Origin: Rhyzopertha dominica
Lineage: Eukaryota > Arthropoda > Insecta > Coleoptera > Bostrichidae
Assembly (NCBI GenBank): GCA_025024175.1
Contig: QCXZ01000003.1
Location: 17,752,392-17,816,391, forward strand
Direction of reading: 5' to 3'
DNA: 64,000 bases
Of the stretch, positions 34,528 to 47,600 are shown piece after piece. Numbering within the stretch: position 1 is the first letter of the stretch; each line of letters starts with the position of its first letter. Below the pieces are notes generated by a model. It did not search any database and was not told where the DNA came from. It was given only the letters and a program-made list of their open reading frames with translations. A program made the translations under genes and the position numbers.

Positions 34528-36095
34528 TGCGTTCAACTTCACTTAATAAACAAGCTGTGGCAAACAAAACAGAAGGTCTAACTTTGTTTCGCAAACATTT
34601 TTTACTGGAATAATAGCTGTAGTTGACACTATACTACGTTTATCAAAATAAATGAACACTACAGTCGAATACGACTGATAAAGTGAAGAAATGAATTATG
34701 CAAGGTGTCATATTTCATATTTGATGAATCAATAAAAATATAAATATCTAACGTGTTCTGATTACTTGTGCATTCCAGTGACCTTACTTATCTGTATAAA
34801 CGACAGACGGCATTCATTTTAGTAAACTCTATAATAGGTATATTCAATTATTTTATCTTTTTGCAAATGTGAATTGTCATAATATATAAAAAGGTGTCTA
34901 CGGTAAATTTACAAGGCTTAACGTAGTTGAAATATAACGCATGACTTTTTTAACGAAAGTGCGTCTATTATATCGTATTATATTTAAGATAGGTACCCAC
35001 TACTATTTTTGGTTATTTTGCTCAAAAACTAAACGACTCACTACACAATTTCAGGAATCAGAAAATGTTAAAACGGAGCAACATTTGTAATATATTTTTT
35101 ATGTTCAAACCGTACGGTAAGGAATTGAAACTACACATTATTCATTTATTAGGGACTTTGACATCTAGTAAAATCTGAGTTGGATATTGCTATGAAATGA
35201 TTTTAGAAAAAGGTAATTGCTACCTATTTTTATCAACCTCATGAAGATCTCATTCCAAAAATTGTTTATAGTTCACTGAAAAGCTGACCATTCAATTTGT
35301 AGTACTTTTATTTTTTATCACTAATTTTAATGAATGATACATACGCGGCGTTCAACTGATTCTAATATGTCTTTGCTAATTTCGATGCTTAATTAAAAAT
35401 GTCGTCAAGTTCAAACGTGTAGGTACGCAAGGTATAGAATGCAATTTTTTTTAAATATGGATATATCGATATACTTTTGTCTCTCTAAGAAGCAAAACCT
35501 TTAAAATTGATTTAAAATTAGTTCAAAGCGCTGTTTTTCATTGCTAATTAGAATTCAAAACCAGAAACTGCAATGGGGCGACCAATGTAAACTTTGTTGA
35601 CAAAACAAAGTCGCCCATTTCATTGCCTGTCACTACTACAAAAATATTGTCATAGCTAACTATGTTCAAGTACACGGTTTCTACATATAAATGATTCATG
35701 CAATGCGAGCGCATTGATTTCTGAATTCTTTGTGTCGCCTTTTTATAACTGCTGCCAAGCACGGCGATCACTGAACACTGAACATCAATGAGCACGAAGC
35801 CAGTGTTGTTCCACATGGTACATCTAGTACAATTTACAGATTTCTGTTACGCTATTACATTTTTTGCAAACTCTGTTACATTTTTATGATGCAGAAAACT
35901 ACAAAAGAAAACTACTAATATAGTTGAAAATTGAGGTAAGAAAGTAAACGTAAGTTTTTCAATATTCTATATTAAAGGTTGCATATTGTACATATTAAAA
36001 CAAAACTAGCACCAACCACCAACTGCACGACTGCACCATAACCATTTCCGGCGCTTGCTAAGCACCGAACTCTATAAAATATGGAACATCAAAAG

Positions 36096-36130
36096 CACGG
36101 AATTATATTGAATTTCAATATAATTCCGTG
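36096..36130. repeat. perfect 35-bp palindrome
   Basis: 17-base arms (CACGGAATTATATTGAA and its exact complement) around a single T. Confidence 0.95.
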
Positions 36131-36409
36131 ATCAGAAGCCTCTAAAATCTGTTTTCAATTGAAATCTGTGCAGTTTCTTGNGGCGCTTGCGCTTTCCATT
36201 AGGCTTTTTAAGATTACGTCATCCAATATGGCGTCCAGGGGGCAAAAAGCGCACGCATGGGACGCGCCTGCAAAACCCTGGAAACAGACGCGTGGCTGAT
36301 AGAGTTGGGTCCTTCATGACCAAGTCGTTCAAATTAAACTGATGACAGCACACGACGAGCACACAGCATGACAGCATATTTATATGCTGTGGCGAGACAG
36401 GAGACACCC

Positions 36410-36802
36410 ACTGATCTCTAAATAACTGGATGTCGCATAAGTCATTCAAAACTGTGATAAGTAGCCACCATGCCGCTGGTACTCGTACTATCAATTTAAC
36501 GGCGCGTTCAAATTTTTGGTTAGATCCTTAACTATAACTATATACTATATAATATGGTTATGAGTAAACGTAACATCCAGTTTGTACGGTACATGTTTCT
36601 TACTCTTTTGGAAATCTGCAGACAGATGATGAATTCACGATTTTAACCGTCAATCATTAACGTTATATTTACTGCAGAAGCGAACCTTGTCAAAATTTTA
36701 GTACAAGGACCAGCGGCTAGGCGCTAAAGTGGCGTAAATCTATCACAAATAATTTACATGTATTTTGGTATGTAAGCGACATCCAGTTATTTAGAGATCA
36801 GT
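36410..36802. repeat. inverted repeat pair with 27-bp exact arms
   Basis: 36410-36436 and 36776-36802 are exact reverse complements (core CTCTAAATAACTGGATGTCG). Weaker matching (GAGACAC, TGACAGC) extends on the outside. The 339-base interior has no gene. Confidence 0.85.
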
Positions 36803-37249
36803 GGAGACACCGCTGTCACTTTCAATTCACGATCCATATGAACGACTTGAATGATCCGAATCTACGCGATTGATTGAACGATTTGAATTGAATCGAATGT
36901 CCCAGCTCTAGTGACTGACGATTAGACTCGCACATCTAGAAAGGTGATCTGTGCTGCTCGTGATCTAAAACTCTAAAATGGTCACCGCTGCCGAGCGTTC
37001 AAATCGACCGATATTTTCTAGTTTGGTAAATATTTATTTTTGAGATGACAGCTACGAAAAGAAAGCGAAAAGAAGTCTTTTCTATTAAAGTGTACCATGT
37101 AGACAGTGATTAGAACAATTGGGTATTATCACTTTTTTTGAAAATTACGTAAAATGAATCTTGAAGTGCATATATATCATACGCCATGTTAAAAACAACA
37201 AAAAAATATTTGTAGGTAGAGAATTGCAGCTCTGAAATTCGAATCTTAG

Positions 37250-38262
37250 GCGTCACCGCCAAAACTCCTCTATCCAAGGTTATTCGACTCGTGACGTCAA
37301 GTGTCACGTAAACATTACCGAGGAGCGTGCTGTTTAATGGTGTAGTATCATTCTTGTACTAGAAAAGCTTTTGTGTGGTGTTTATTGAAAGGACGGTGTA
37401 AGAGGTCGCACCAAAAAGTGATTTGTGTAGTTTTACAAGCATCTATTATGTATGGAAAACAAAACAAGTGTTGTTTTGTACATGGTTANAAAAGTACTTC
37501 AGTTAGTACAGCTAACAAAATATNTTTGCAACCGTTCCTCGAGATTATCAACGTATGAAAAAGTTGTTTAAGGTCCCTAGACGTGATATGCCGAAATTGC
37601 AAACTTTGTTTTTCTGTTGTGAAGATCATCTATTCTTAATGTAAGTTTTATTANTCTTTTTGGGGTTATAAGTGTTTACCATTCAGTTTCCATTTTGTTA
37701 TAGCTTAAAGAGGATATGGAAAATTAGATGCGCTTTAAGTTGATAGAGGGAAATGTTATAATAAAGAAAGACGTTTGTTTCCCATATATTCGACTGTTAG
37801 CCAGACTGGAAACGAGCCGCAACAACCCAGAAAATAAATGGCAATTTATATTTATTCTGACCTCTAAAATAAATGTCAAGTTTAGGGTACATTTTTGATT
37901 CTTACATTTTTATCTTTACTAATAGTATGTGTCCAACCCACTGTGATCAAATTATCAATGCTACGTTAATATGATAAAAACTTCACTTATGCTGTTGCTT
38001 TTACGTTCCTCATCTCCGCCGCGTTGAACCGCTCGTCGCTGTACACAAATTCCATAACAACATGCCTTCAGAAGTCATAACTCATAAGTATTTAACTTTT
38101 TCTTGGCGTATTTTAATTCGCTTGTCACAAAATGAACGCAAACAACAAACTTATAAATTGACGGGCTGGGGCTGACGCGTGACGCGCTGACCCCAGATGT
38201 AAACAAGCGGCCATTTACAAGACACCTGACGTCACGCCCAATATGTTCGCGTTTTGGCGGTC
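37250..38262 (+). mobile_element. inverted-repeat element with THAP-like relic
   Basis: ACCGCCAAAAC followed by CGTGACGTCAAGTGTC (37253-37310) is mirrored at 38218-38262 (GACACCTGACGTCACG, then GTTTTGGCGGT). Inside, 37436-37640 has the shape of a C2CH THAP finger split over two frames: KCCFVHG, then RDYQRMKKLFKVPRRDMPKL and FFCCEDHLFL. It runs into a donor, CTTAAT|GTAAGT. One conserved Cys codon reads TAN because of an N call. No transposase core follows. Confidence 0.45.
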
Positions 38263-38389
38263 CCTTTAAATATTCACATTTTTAATATTAAAAATACACC
38301 TTACGATCCATTTTTTCGAATTTATAAGCTGTCACAGCTGTTTTGTGGATTAGATGCTACCTATTAATATGCAATTTAATAAAATATAA

Positions 38390-41170
38390 ATACATGGCAA
38401 ATACCCAATTACTTTAAAAAGTAGGTAAATCATTGCAATTACTCATTACTTGAGCAGAATAGTAATGAATTACAATTACAAATTACTTTTTCTGAAAAGT
38501 AATTAATTACAATTACTCATTACTACATAAAAGTAATGCATTACTTTTGATGTGCCAAAAGAAATAGACTGTTATTTTATTTTAACCGATTTCAATATTC
38601 TTTTTTTACTGTTAACGATATTCTTGTATTAGAAATATGGTGAATTTCCATTCTGCATTCCCAGATTGAGTTCTTGTTCTTGGACACGTTTAGCACAGCA
38701 GATTGAACACTTTTGAGGGCAGACAGGGTTTAAATGATTTATTTTCACTACTTAGGAACATCTCTAACTAAATTAGGTATTTCTGAAGATTTATTTTGGT
38801 TCCAGCCAGGTATTCACATACAGTAAACCCCAAACAGTAACAAAGATTTCAAAATAAATATTTATTTTAACAAGATAAATTATTTAAGGAAAAATCTCAA
38901 TAAATCTTATGCTGATATTTTGTAAAAAGTATGAAAAAATAATTAATCATTGATATGCAGTAATACCCAGACTTACGCTATTCCCACATGCGCGAATTCG
39001 GAGTTGCACTATTCTTGAATCTTTGAGTTTAATTTCTCAGAAGACATTGTTTGACTTTATGAGTCTAACTACAACAAAACAACTTCGATTTATGCATTTG
39101 CATTAAAGCAATATTCAATATTATAGTTTGTTCAATTGTACAAGATTCATTTTCTTCTGAATTATTTTTGTTAGCTCTTGGCCTCAGTTAAACAAAATTT
39201 GTGTGATATAGGCCAGATATTCCCAAACCTTTATGAGTCGTGCCGCTCTTGAAAAAATTAAGGGTCTTCTACGGCTCGCTAACCTAAGTTTAAAATACAA
39301 GCAGACTTAGTCATAAGCATTAACTAAATAAAACACAAAAAATTTATGTTGAAGTTAAAAAAATTGTGGATTGGTTGGTAGCCTGAGTCACTCTACTCAG
39401 AAGCTCCGAGAAAATCGTCAGGTCCAGCATGTTAACTTGTTCTAATCGTCAGTATTTTTTCCCAATGTTGCTTACGAGGACTTTCATGTTTTAGAAATAA
39501 CCTAAATTATCGACTTGCTCCTTAGGTAAATTTACATATTGGCAATAAGTTTTAAAGATAACTGAATCGTGCAACTCTGTTCTTGAAACTACAAAACAAC
39601 CAACTAAATCTAAACCATATTCTAAAACTTTTGTAGAGAGTCATCTAGTTTAGGCTGACAGGCTGGTAAATGACTAGAGAAGCTTATTTATTTTAGTTCT
39701 GTAGTAATATAATCTCTACTCCCTAGAGACATGTCTTAGTTGAATTGAAAATAGGAATAAAATTATGAATTTTTGCAACATTTCGTGGCACCTCTGGACA
39801 ACCGCCACGGCTCCCCTGGCACATCTTACGTGAATTTAACTTGCATTGATGTCATTGAGTCCGACCTATTGAGTATGTTGTGGGTGTTTCCGGTACTTAT
39901 CAATGAAATTATTAAATCAAAACATGTTATATTTACAGAATTCATTAAATTGGATGGTTCAACATAGACAGCATAAAACTTAGTAGAGTGAATAAATAAA
40001 TAGCTTTGCTATAGCTATTGCATTGCTTAGAGAAACAAAGTTTTATATATTTTACAACTTGCTTTCGCAATATGAGCAGTTAGATTAATTAAGTATCCTT
40101 GATTAATGAATAAAAACTAACAAAAATTGGAAAAAGTGATTCACTGAAAAATACAATCATTATTCGCACAGTGAAAAGCCTAATTTTTCAGAAATGCAAC
40201 ATGTGCATTAAACAAAATATATTTTCAGTTGTTCATTGCTAAATCGTAACACATTTGCATTAGTTTTTAGGCATAAGGATGCAAAAAAATAGGATGTACT
40301 GCAACTGTTTACAGAAAAAGGTTTTAAAAATTGTCTTAAAAATTAATGTAGAATTTTAAATACCGATTATTAATTAATTTTACAATTTACCATTTACTTT
40401 AATTTTATTTAAGTAATTATTTATTTATTATAATTAGATATGCGGCAAAATTAAATAGAATTAAGGCAAACTATTTTTTATCTATCGTTTTTAAACGCGA
40501 TAGTGCGAAACTCTTTCTAAACTCTTAGGGCAAAATATATTATTAAAATGTGCATTTTTATAAGTTCAGTAAAAAGCTCCAAATGAGTTTGCAAAAGTTA
40601 CTAAGCGTGCGTGACATGGATTATAAATAAAAGACAGCATGACTTCCAAAATCCAAATATTAGGTTTACTGCTAAAGAGGTTCTTCTAGTGGGAGATACA
40701 CAATTGTTTTTTCTAAAATCACAGAAACATGTTGATGTTGAATGTGCTCGTTAAACAGAGATGAATTTAACTGATGCTATAAAAAATTGTTTTTTCTTTA
40801 TACCGTTAATAATTTCAGTAAACAACTTTTAATTATTATGCTGTTTATAACTTTTTCTTTTTTATATTTAACTGTTACCGAAATATCAATTTAATTGTTT
40901 TGTTCATTTTGTTTTTATCATTTTAACCTAGTTAATACGACTGCGACAGTTGTCTCATGGCGTGATGACTGTTTCTTCAACACGTCCTAACTCGCTTAAG
41001 AAATTGTGCAAAGTAAACGATGTATTTGGCGAAAAATCCGTTACAAGATAAAAAGTAATAGTAATTGAAATTTTATTACAATATCTTCGAAAAATTCGTT
41101 ACAATTATGCATTGCATTTTTTTACCCATTACTCAAAGAAGTAATTGAATTCCGATCACTGCGCATATAT
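38390..41170. repeat. TAATTAC-rich repeat tract, probable hAT-type relic ends
   Basis: 38395-38545 is packed with AATTAC, AAGTAAT and TAATGCATTACTTT words on both strands, and a similar cluster closes the region at 41050-41155. Such words are typical of subterminal regions of some hAT elements. Between them lies AT-rich sequence with no intact frame. Confidence 0.4.
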
Positions 41171-41516
41171 TACATTTTTAACACTTTTGGAAAACAGCAA
41201 ATTGTGAACTTGTTTAACTTGCCACTGATGTGGCTCATGGATAACTGTCCATTCAAAAAAATGATATTTAATGTTGTTTCAAAATCAACCAAATTAGGAA
41301 AACGCCCTATTATAAAAACCAATCAAATTACATAAGTTCTGTTGGTGCTATTGAAGTTTATTATGTTAGTTTTTCTCTATATTTTACTGTTTTACCTGTA
41401 TCCTACGATCCTAACAGAAATTGTTAACTCTATACATGGGTACTGGATTAAAGGTAATTGCACCAATTTGATCAAACAAATGAAAAACACAAACAGCTCA
41501 TAATAATTGACTATAC

Positions 41517-41522
41517 TTTATT
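41517..41522 (-). terminator. polyadenylation signal of the ZAD zinc-finger gene
   Basis: AATAAA on the minus strand about 100 bases after the stop codon. Confidence 0.6.
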
Positions 41523-41621
41523 TTATAACTAAGCCTCAAGGTGTACAAAGAAACCACATAAAGCTCTTATATACAATTATTACCTAATATGTAATCAATT
41601 ACAATACCATATTTATCCACA

Positions 41622-44600
41622 TTACTCGGGCACAATCTTAATCCAAGCATCCTCCTCTTCACCATTCTCATTGGGAATCCTCACTTTAACCAACTGTACA
41701 GGTCCGTTAGGAGTATCAATGATTTGTGTTTCTCCATTTGCTAAAGCATCACTGCTGATAATTTCTTCATAATCTTCACCTGAAGTACTCAAAATCTGTT
41801 GACTTTCTGTTTCGCCCTCTTCAATTTCGTCAACGTCATCAGCGTCATTGGCAAAACGGATTTGCTGAAACAAAAGCCATATATAGGATCTCAAAGACTG
41901 CTTTGTTGATCACAACAAAGTGGCGCAAACATACAGAAAATGGTTTGGCGATCTTTGGATCACAGCAAACCAATCTAAAAAGTAGGAATCAAGTATCATT
42001 AAATCTGTGTTAGGGTTTTCACATATAGGGAACCCATGTATAAAGAACTTTCGTACAAAACAAACTCAAATTTTTGTATAACCACATAAGTTTTCATTTA
42101 TAAAAAAAATTCAAATCGAATTTTATAGTTAGTTGCGCTAACTCGCCAACGAAGTATGACTAGTCCAGAAAAGTTCCTCATTATGTCCTCATTACTAAAT
42201 AGCTATTAAAAATTAGAGCACAATATTTTTTATACAAAGTGGTCGTGATGTAATGGGCCAAAATTAATGACTAGATTCCTGACGTGAAAATATTGCGATT
42301 TAGACAAACTCATCTTAGTCCAAAAGTTGATACTTTCAGAGATACAGGTTGTTGAATGCAAAATATTATGTTAGTTTTTTCTTATTTATTTCATAATAAA
42401 TGCTCATGTTGAGATAAAATTTTAGTGTTAGGGGTTTTCTAGGCCGAGAGATTGAAATCTGTCCATGGTTTGCTTGCAGCTCATGGAGGGCGCCACCTGT
42501 GCTAGGTCGAAGACGTTGAAAACGACAAAACTTTTATATATCTCAACAAATCTATTCTCGGTTATCAAATTCTGATTTTACAACTTCTTTTACACAAAAA
42601 GCTAAACTTTATGATAGTCGCTATCTTGCACCGTTCTCAAGATATTTAGCTTTGGTAATTCGAGTAATCTAAATAAGGTACGGATGTCAAAAACTTTATT
42701 TCAAATTGTGATGAACAATTAAATATCGAATATATAAATGTTCAACATGTTCGCCTTCAAAGAAAGACTGAAAGACTGCTGTATCTTGAAATAGAGATTC
42801 TTGTTACGAAATGATTTGTCAGCATTTACAATTTTCTGCTATAGCTCTTTGCGGGTGTTTATAGTTCTCTATAAAAGAATGTTTTTAATAAGAAACGGTT
42901 AATACTGTAATATTACTAACAGCACTAAGATAAGTGGAAAATGTCAAAATTTGATTTTAACATAAGCCTACTTGAAAATTTTTGCTGATTTGTAATTGAA
43001 TGCAAGTACATTGAAATTTTCAATGCCAAATTTTACGAGAACGGTGCAAGATAGCGACTATCAAAAAGTATGGCTTTTTTGTGTAAAAAAAGTTGTAAAA
43101 TCACACTTTGATACCTGAGAATAGATTTGCTGAAATATAAAAAAGTTCTGTCGTTTTCAACGAATTCGACTTAGCGCAGATGGCACCCTCTATGAGCTAT
43201 AAGCAAACCATGGATAGATTTCAATCTCTCGTCCCAGAAAAACCCCAACAGCAAAATTTCATGTCGATATGAGCATTTATTATGAAATAAATAAGAAAAA
43301 ACTAATATAATATTTTGCATTTAACACCCTGTATCTCTGTATCAACTTTTGGACTAAGGTAAGTTTGTCTAAATCGCAATATTTTCATGTCAGGAATTTA
43401 GTCATGAATTTTGGCCCATTACACCGCGACCACCTTGTATAGTGCTGTCAATGTTTTTTGGGGGAATATCTGTTTAAATATTGACTATGCAAAGTAAAGT
43501 TGTAGGTTCCGTGATATATAACCAAAAACTCAAGACATACTTATCAAAGCTTATTAATTTACCTACAATGGCCGACGTATTTAGTAATAAAGAATATGCT
43601 GATATGCATCTCATTTATGGTGAATACTGCAGACATTCAAATAGAGCTTGGCGAGTTTGCAACAAAGAATATGAAACTAAATATAAAATTCTGTATTTCA
43701 TTCCAACCTAGACATCCAAATTTTGAAGATGTAACTTACTTGTCCATCAATGATAATATGTTCCACAGCATCACCTTCTTCCATATTTTCATTATCTAAG
43801 TGATCGCTAACGATGAGAGTGCCCTTGGAGTTGCCAAAAACATCTTCACCTTCAACAAGCATATGTTCCTTCAGTTCAGCAATATACAGCTTAGAATCTT
43901 CAGTAACATCTTCATCCCCTCCCTCAATGGTTTCTATTTGTTCTAAACCCTCAGCTTCAACAATCTCCATTTCTCCATCCGCATTAACCTACAAGTGCAG
44001 TTTATCAAGTGAAGCAATGCAATAATCTCAGTCTGTGTAAAACTATTTATTAATAAGTGATAGTAAATGATGAAATGAAGCTTCTGGACTGGATAGGCAT
44101 TCTATCCTCTAATGTGTCATCCACAATCGCAACTTGCTTCTGAAAATCCTTGCTACACGACTAGATGAAAGAGAAAATAAAAGATCGACCAAGGCCATCC
44201 TGCCCAAAGCTTTATCATTTGAATATATTCCAGTCAAATGAAACATAAAAAAGGGGGAGCTGAACCATGCATTAAATCTGGTATTTCTGCTTTTTCGCTA
44301 AGTTGTTTATGATGCTAAGTAAATGTTACGTCCAAGTTTTTGATCTCAGTAGATGACTGGAACATTGTCAAAAATCAAGAAAATCTCGAAATGTTCAACC
44401 CTTTTTCAGTAAAGAGCTACTTTCTCGCGTTGGATGAGTAGGATAACGTTGTATTTTCGAATGTAGTAGCCGAAAAAGATTTTAGGCCCTAAAGAAAGGA
44501 GTCAAACACTTCCGAATGCTTGGCATTTAGTTGAAAGGATTTGTTTTACTTATTGTGACCGACGCACTGATTATTTAAAGCATCTACAAGTACAACACAA

Positions 44601-47600
44601 CGGTCAATATTTTAAGTTATAATTGATCTATCAGGAAATGTGTATAATTCAATTTTAAAACTCTGAATGTTTTATCTCACTGAAATGTTCTATTAATATA
44701 AAATAACTTTGTGGAAAAGCATGGAAACAAAACTACTCAATTAGCTTAAGATATGGCAGAAGTTAATCATAGTATCCAAAATATGTTTATCTATAAATAT
44801 GTGAAAAGTTCAGCTGTGTATAGTTACGGATTAATAAGGCTTCTGCACCATCCGTCATCGTCATGTCAGGAACAATAGTCAGAAAATTGGAAAAGCTAGC
44901 CAAAATGTAATTAAAATATTATATTTTTAATATATTTATGTTTTTGACGTTTCTGATTAAAATAACAGATCCAATATGATTGACAAATTTTGGTAAGTCA
45001 TACAATATTTTTGAAACTCTGTATTTGAGAGCTTTTTGGATTGCTGGTTATAATCAGTGACGAAAATATATAACAAAGGACAAAGGGCTCCAGCTGTGCT
45101 GGAAGGAGAAAATGTGACTCCTCATAAAAGGAAACAAAATTAAAAAAGCTCTTTCGGTAAAAGAGACTATCGCATTTTCCTCGTATCGTCAAGATGTATT
45201 TAATTACATTTTAAGTATGGATAATTCCACTATAAGGATAACAACAAACAATTCAGTAGCGTCCTTGTTCTTGCCGGCAAAATCAAGCTTTTACGGATTG
45301 CCGATAGGTGGCGTCCCATGTTAGGTGTATAATTTTTGAATAAGTTAAGCATAATGTGACACAATTTCCTTTTTACTGGGAAAACATTAGGTTGTATTTT
45401 CATTTCAAGTTATAAAACTACAAATACCAACCATTCAGTTTATCATCACAAGTATAAAATTACCATATAAAAACAATGCTTAACTAACTAACCTTAAATT
45501 TCTCCAAATCAAATGTTAAACAACGACTTTAGCAAAGCTCAAATTATGATAAGTTCAAAAACACTTAAAACGTAATTGAAACTTGTAAAACAGAACTTAA
45601 TTTAAAAAATTGAGCATCTAACCTTATCCGTGTTGTAACTGTTCAAAGCATATTGAGTGTTTATATTACATATTATTCCTATGTCACGTCTTCCTATTGC
45701 ATGATCATTATTATGTTTCATTCTGAATGAGATATTAAAATATGAGCAAAAAATGTAAAAATCATATCTTGCCATCTACCGGTGACATTTGAAACCTCTA
45801 TCCATCATGCTTCTAAAGGGAGCCATTTTTGTAACATGACAAGGCAAAAATCATTATCAGCTTTGTAAAACTCCAGCATGTACCGTAAGCGAATTAAAAG
45901 CCACTTTGCAGGCTATGTGGGACAAAATGCTACCAGGGAAATGTGCAAAAATGTGCAAGGCTCGTCACTACAAAGCCTAGCAGAATTAAAGCCGTTATTG
46001 TTAACAAAGGTGGTGTAACACAGTATTAAATGTTGGCCAAACTCTTTTATGATCCATTAGTTGACATGGCCGAACTATTATGACCCGTTGGTTGAATTAC
46101 ATTTTTGGTTCTATATTTATTGTCGTTCAGGTAAATGAAATAAACTTGTTTGCTTTTGTAAGTTCAAGGTCTGTGTTTTAATGCAGTATAAACAGTTTTG
46201 CAGCAGTTTGTCACAGTTTGTGTTGGGATCAGAACTTTTTAAAGCATGTAATTGTAAATGCCAGCCGACCGAACTATTATGAGCCTGGGCTCGTATGGGG
46301 CTAAAAACCTTGTCTTCATTTTCAATAATTTTTAAATTGTACCGTTCCATTAGTGGCTTATGTGTAACAACTTTATTTGGTCCTATTCAGATGTAGCTAA
46401 GTTCATTCTACTACAATATGCTATTCAGCTCTAAGTTTCAACAAAAAAAAATAATTTTGTCAGCCAGTGTTATTAGCTGCGCAACCAATGCAATATCATG
46501 TGCAAGCCTCTACAGACATGGGTAACTTTGGGGTCCTCCAACACCCTAGCAGATTCCTATGGAAGGTTGGAAGAGGGTTTGAAATAATAAATCAAACCTT
46601 CAGAAACAAATGGTATTGAAAATCTGCCGAGGTTGAAAACTTGGATTTAGCATTGCCTTGCATCATCAACAATATACCAAAAAAAGTGAAAATACCTGAT
46701 TTGATGCACAGTTCGCTGTCTAATTTGACCAAAGAAAGTGATTTAAACAAATCATGCTCTCGAATTTACATACCGTGATAATCTGATCATCATCCGTAGT
46801 CAACCTGGGCTGGTTTACAACAATCGTGTCATTCAAATGACCCTGAGCTTGCATGTGTTGGTACAGCAACGGCTTCCTCATGAAACCAGCGCCACACACC
46901 AGACACTCGTACGGTTTCTTGTCAGAATGGACAAATCTGTGTGCGTTGCGGTTATCACGGCTGTTGAAAGCCTTGCCACAGACTTCGCACACGAAAGGTT
47001 TCTCTCCAGTATGGATGCGGCGATGTTTCTTGAAATGTTCGGGATAGACGAAAGTAGCTTGGCAAATGGTGCATTTGAAGGGACGTTCTCCGGTATGAGC
47101 TGCTTTTATGTGGTAGTCCAACAGCCTACATAAAATTAAGCATTATGAAAAGACTTAAAATATAGAAACAAGCAAGGTAATTTAGATCAAATCAATAATT
47201 TAGAACTGGATACTTGAAATTATAAAAATCATTTTGAATAATAAGATTTTGTTCACTAATAATATTATTAATTTCTAAAAAATTTAATTTTGATGATTTA
47301 TTCCACAAATGTGATGAATTTAAATTGTCTACAGTGGTAGTGTGTTTATTTTACAATAAATGGTTAGCTAATGAAGAAGTTGTTGTTACAAATCTGTATT
47401 TTTAGTGTTCGAATTATTTTAAATGTTCCTTACCTCTCATTAAAAAAGATCTATTCGTTTGTTCAACATAACCTGAATTTTAAGCATTGCATTAAAACGC
47501 CTGAATTATTTAAAACTGAAATTTTGTCTTTATTATGGACAAACCGGGAAAATAGAGAAGCGGTAGAAAAATATTTATTGCTTAAGAAGAAAATAATTTA

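Larger units (their letters stand above)
34528..37249. other. ARMT1 upstream region, no gene seen
   Basis: Includes the presumed ARMT1 promoter (minus strand, upstream of 34527); no clear TATA or initiator could be fixed. A palindrome and an inverted-repeat pair between 36.1 and 36.8 kb are listed separately. Confidence 0.5.

Noticed and set aside
46837..47133. Plus-strand ORFs opposite the zinc fingers (also at 50.2-50.4 kb)
   Set aside because: Antisense of C2H2 exons; no independent features.
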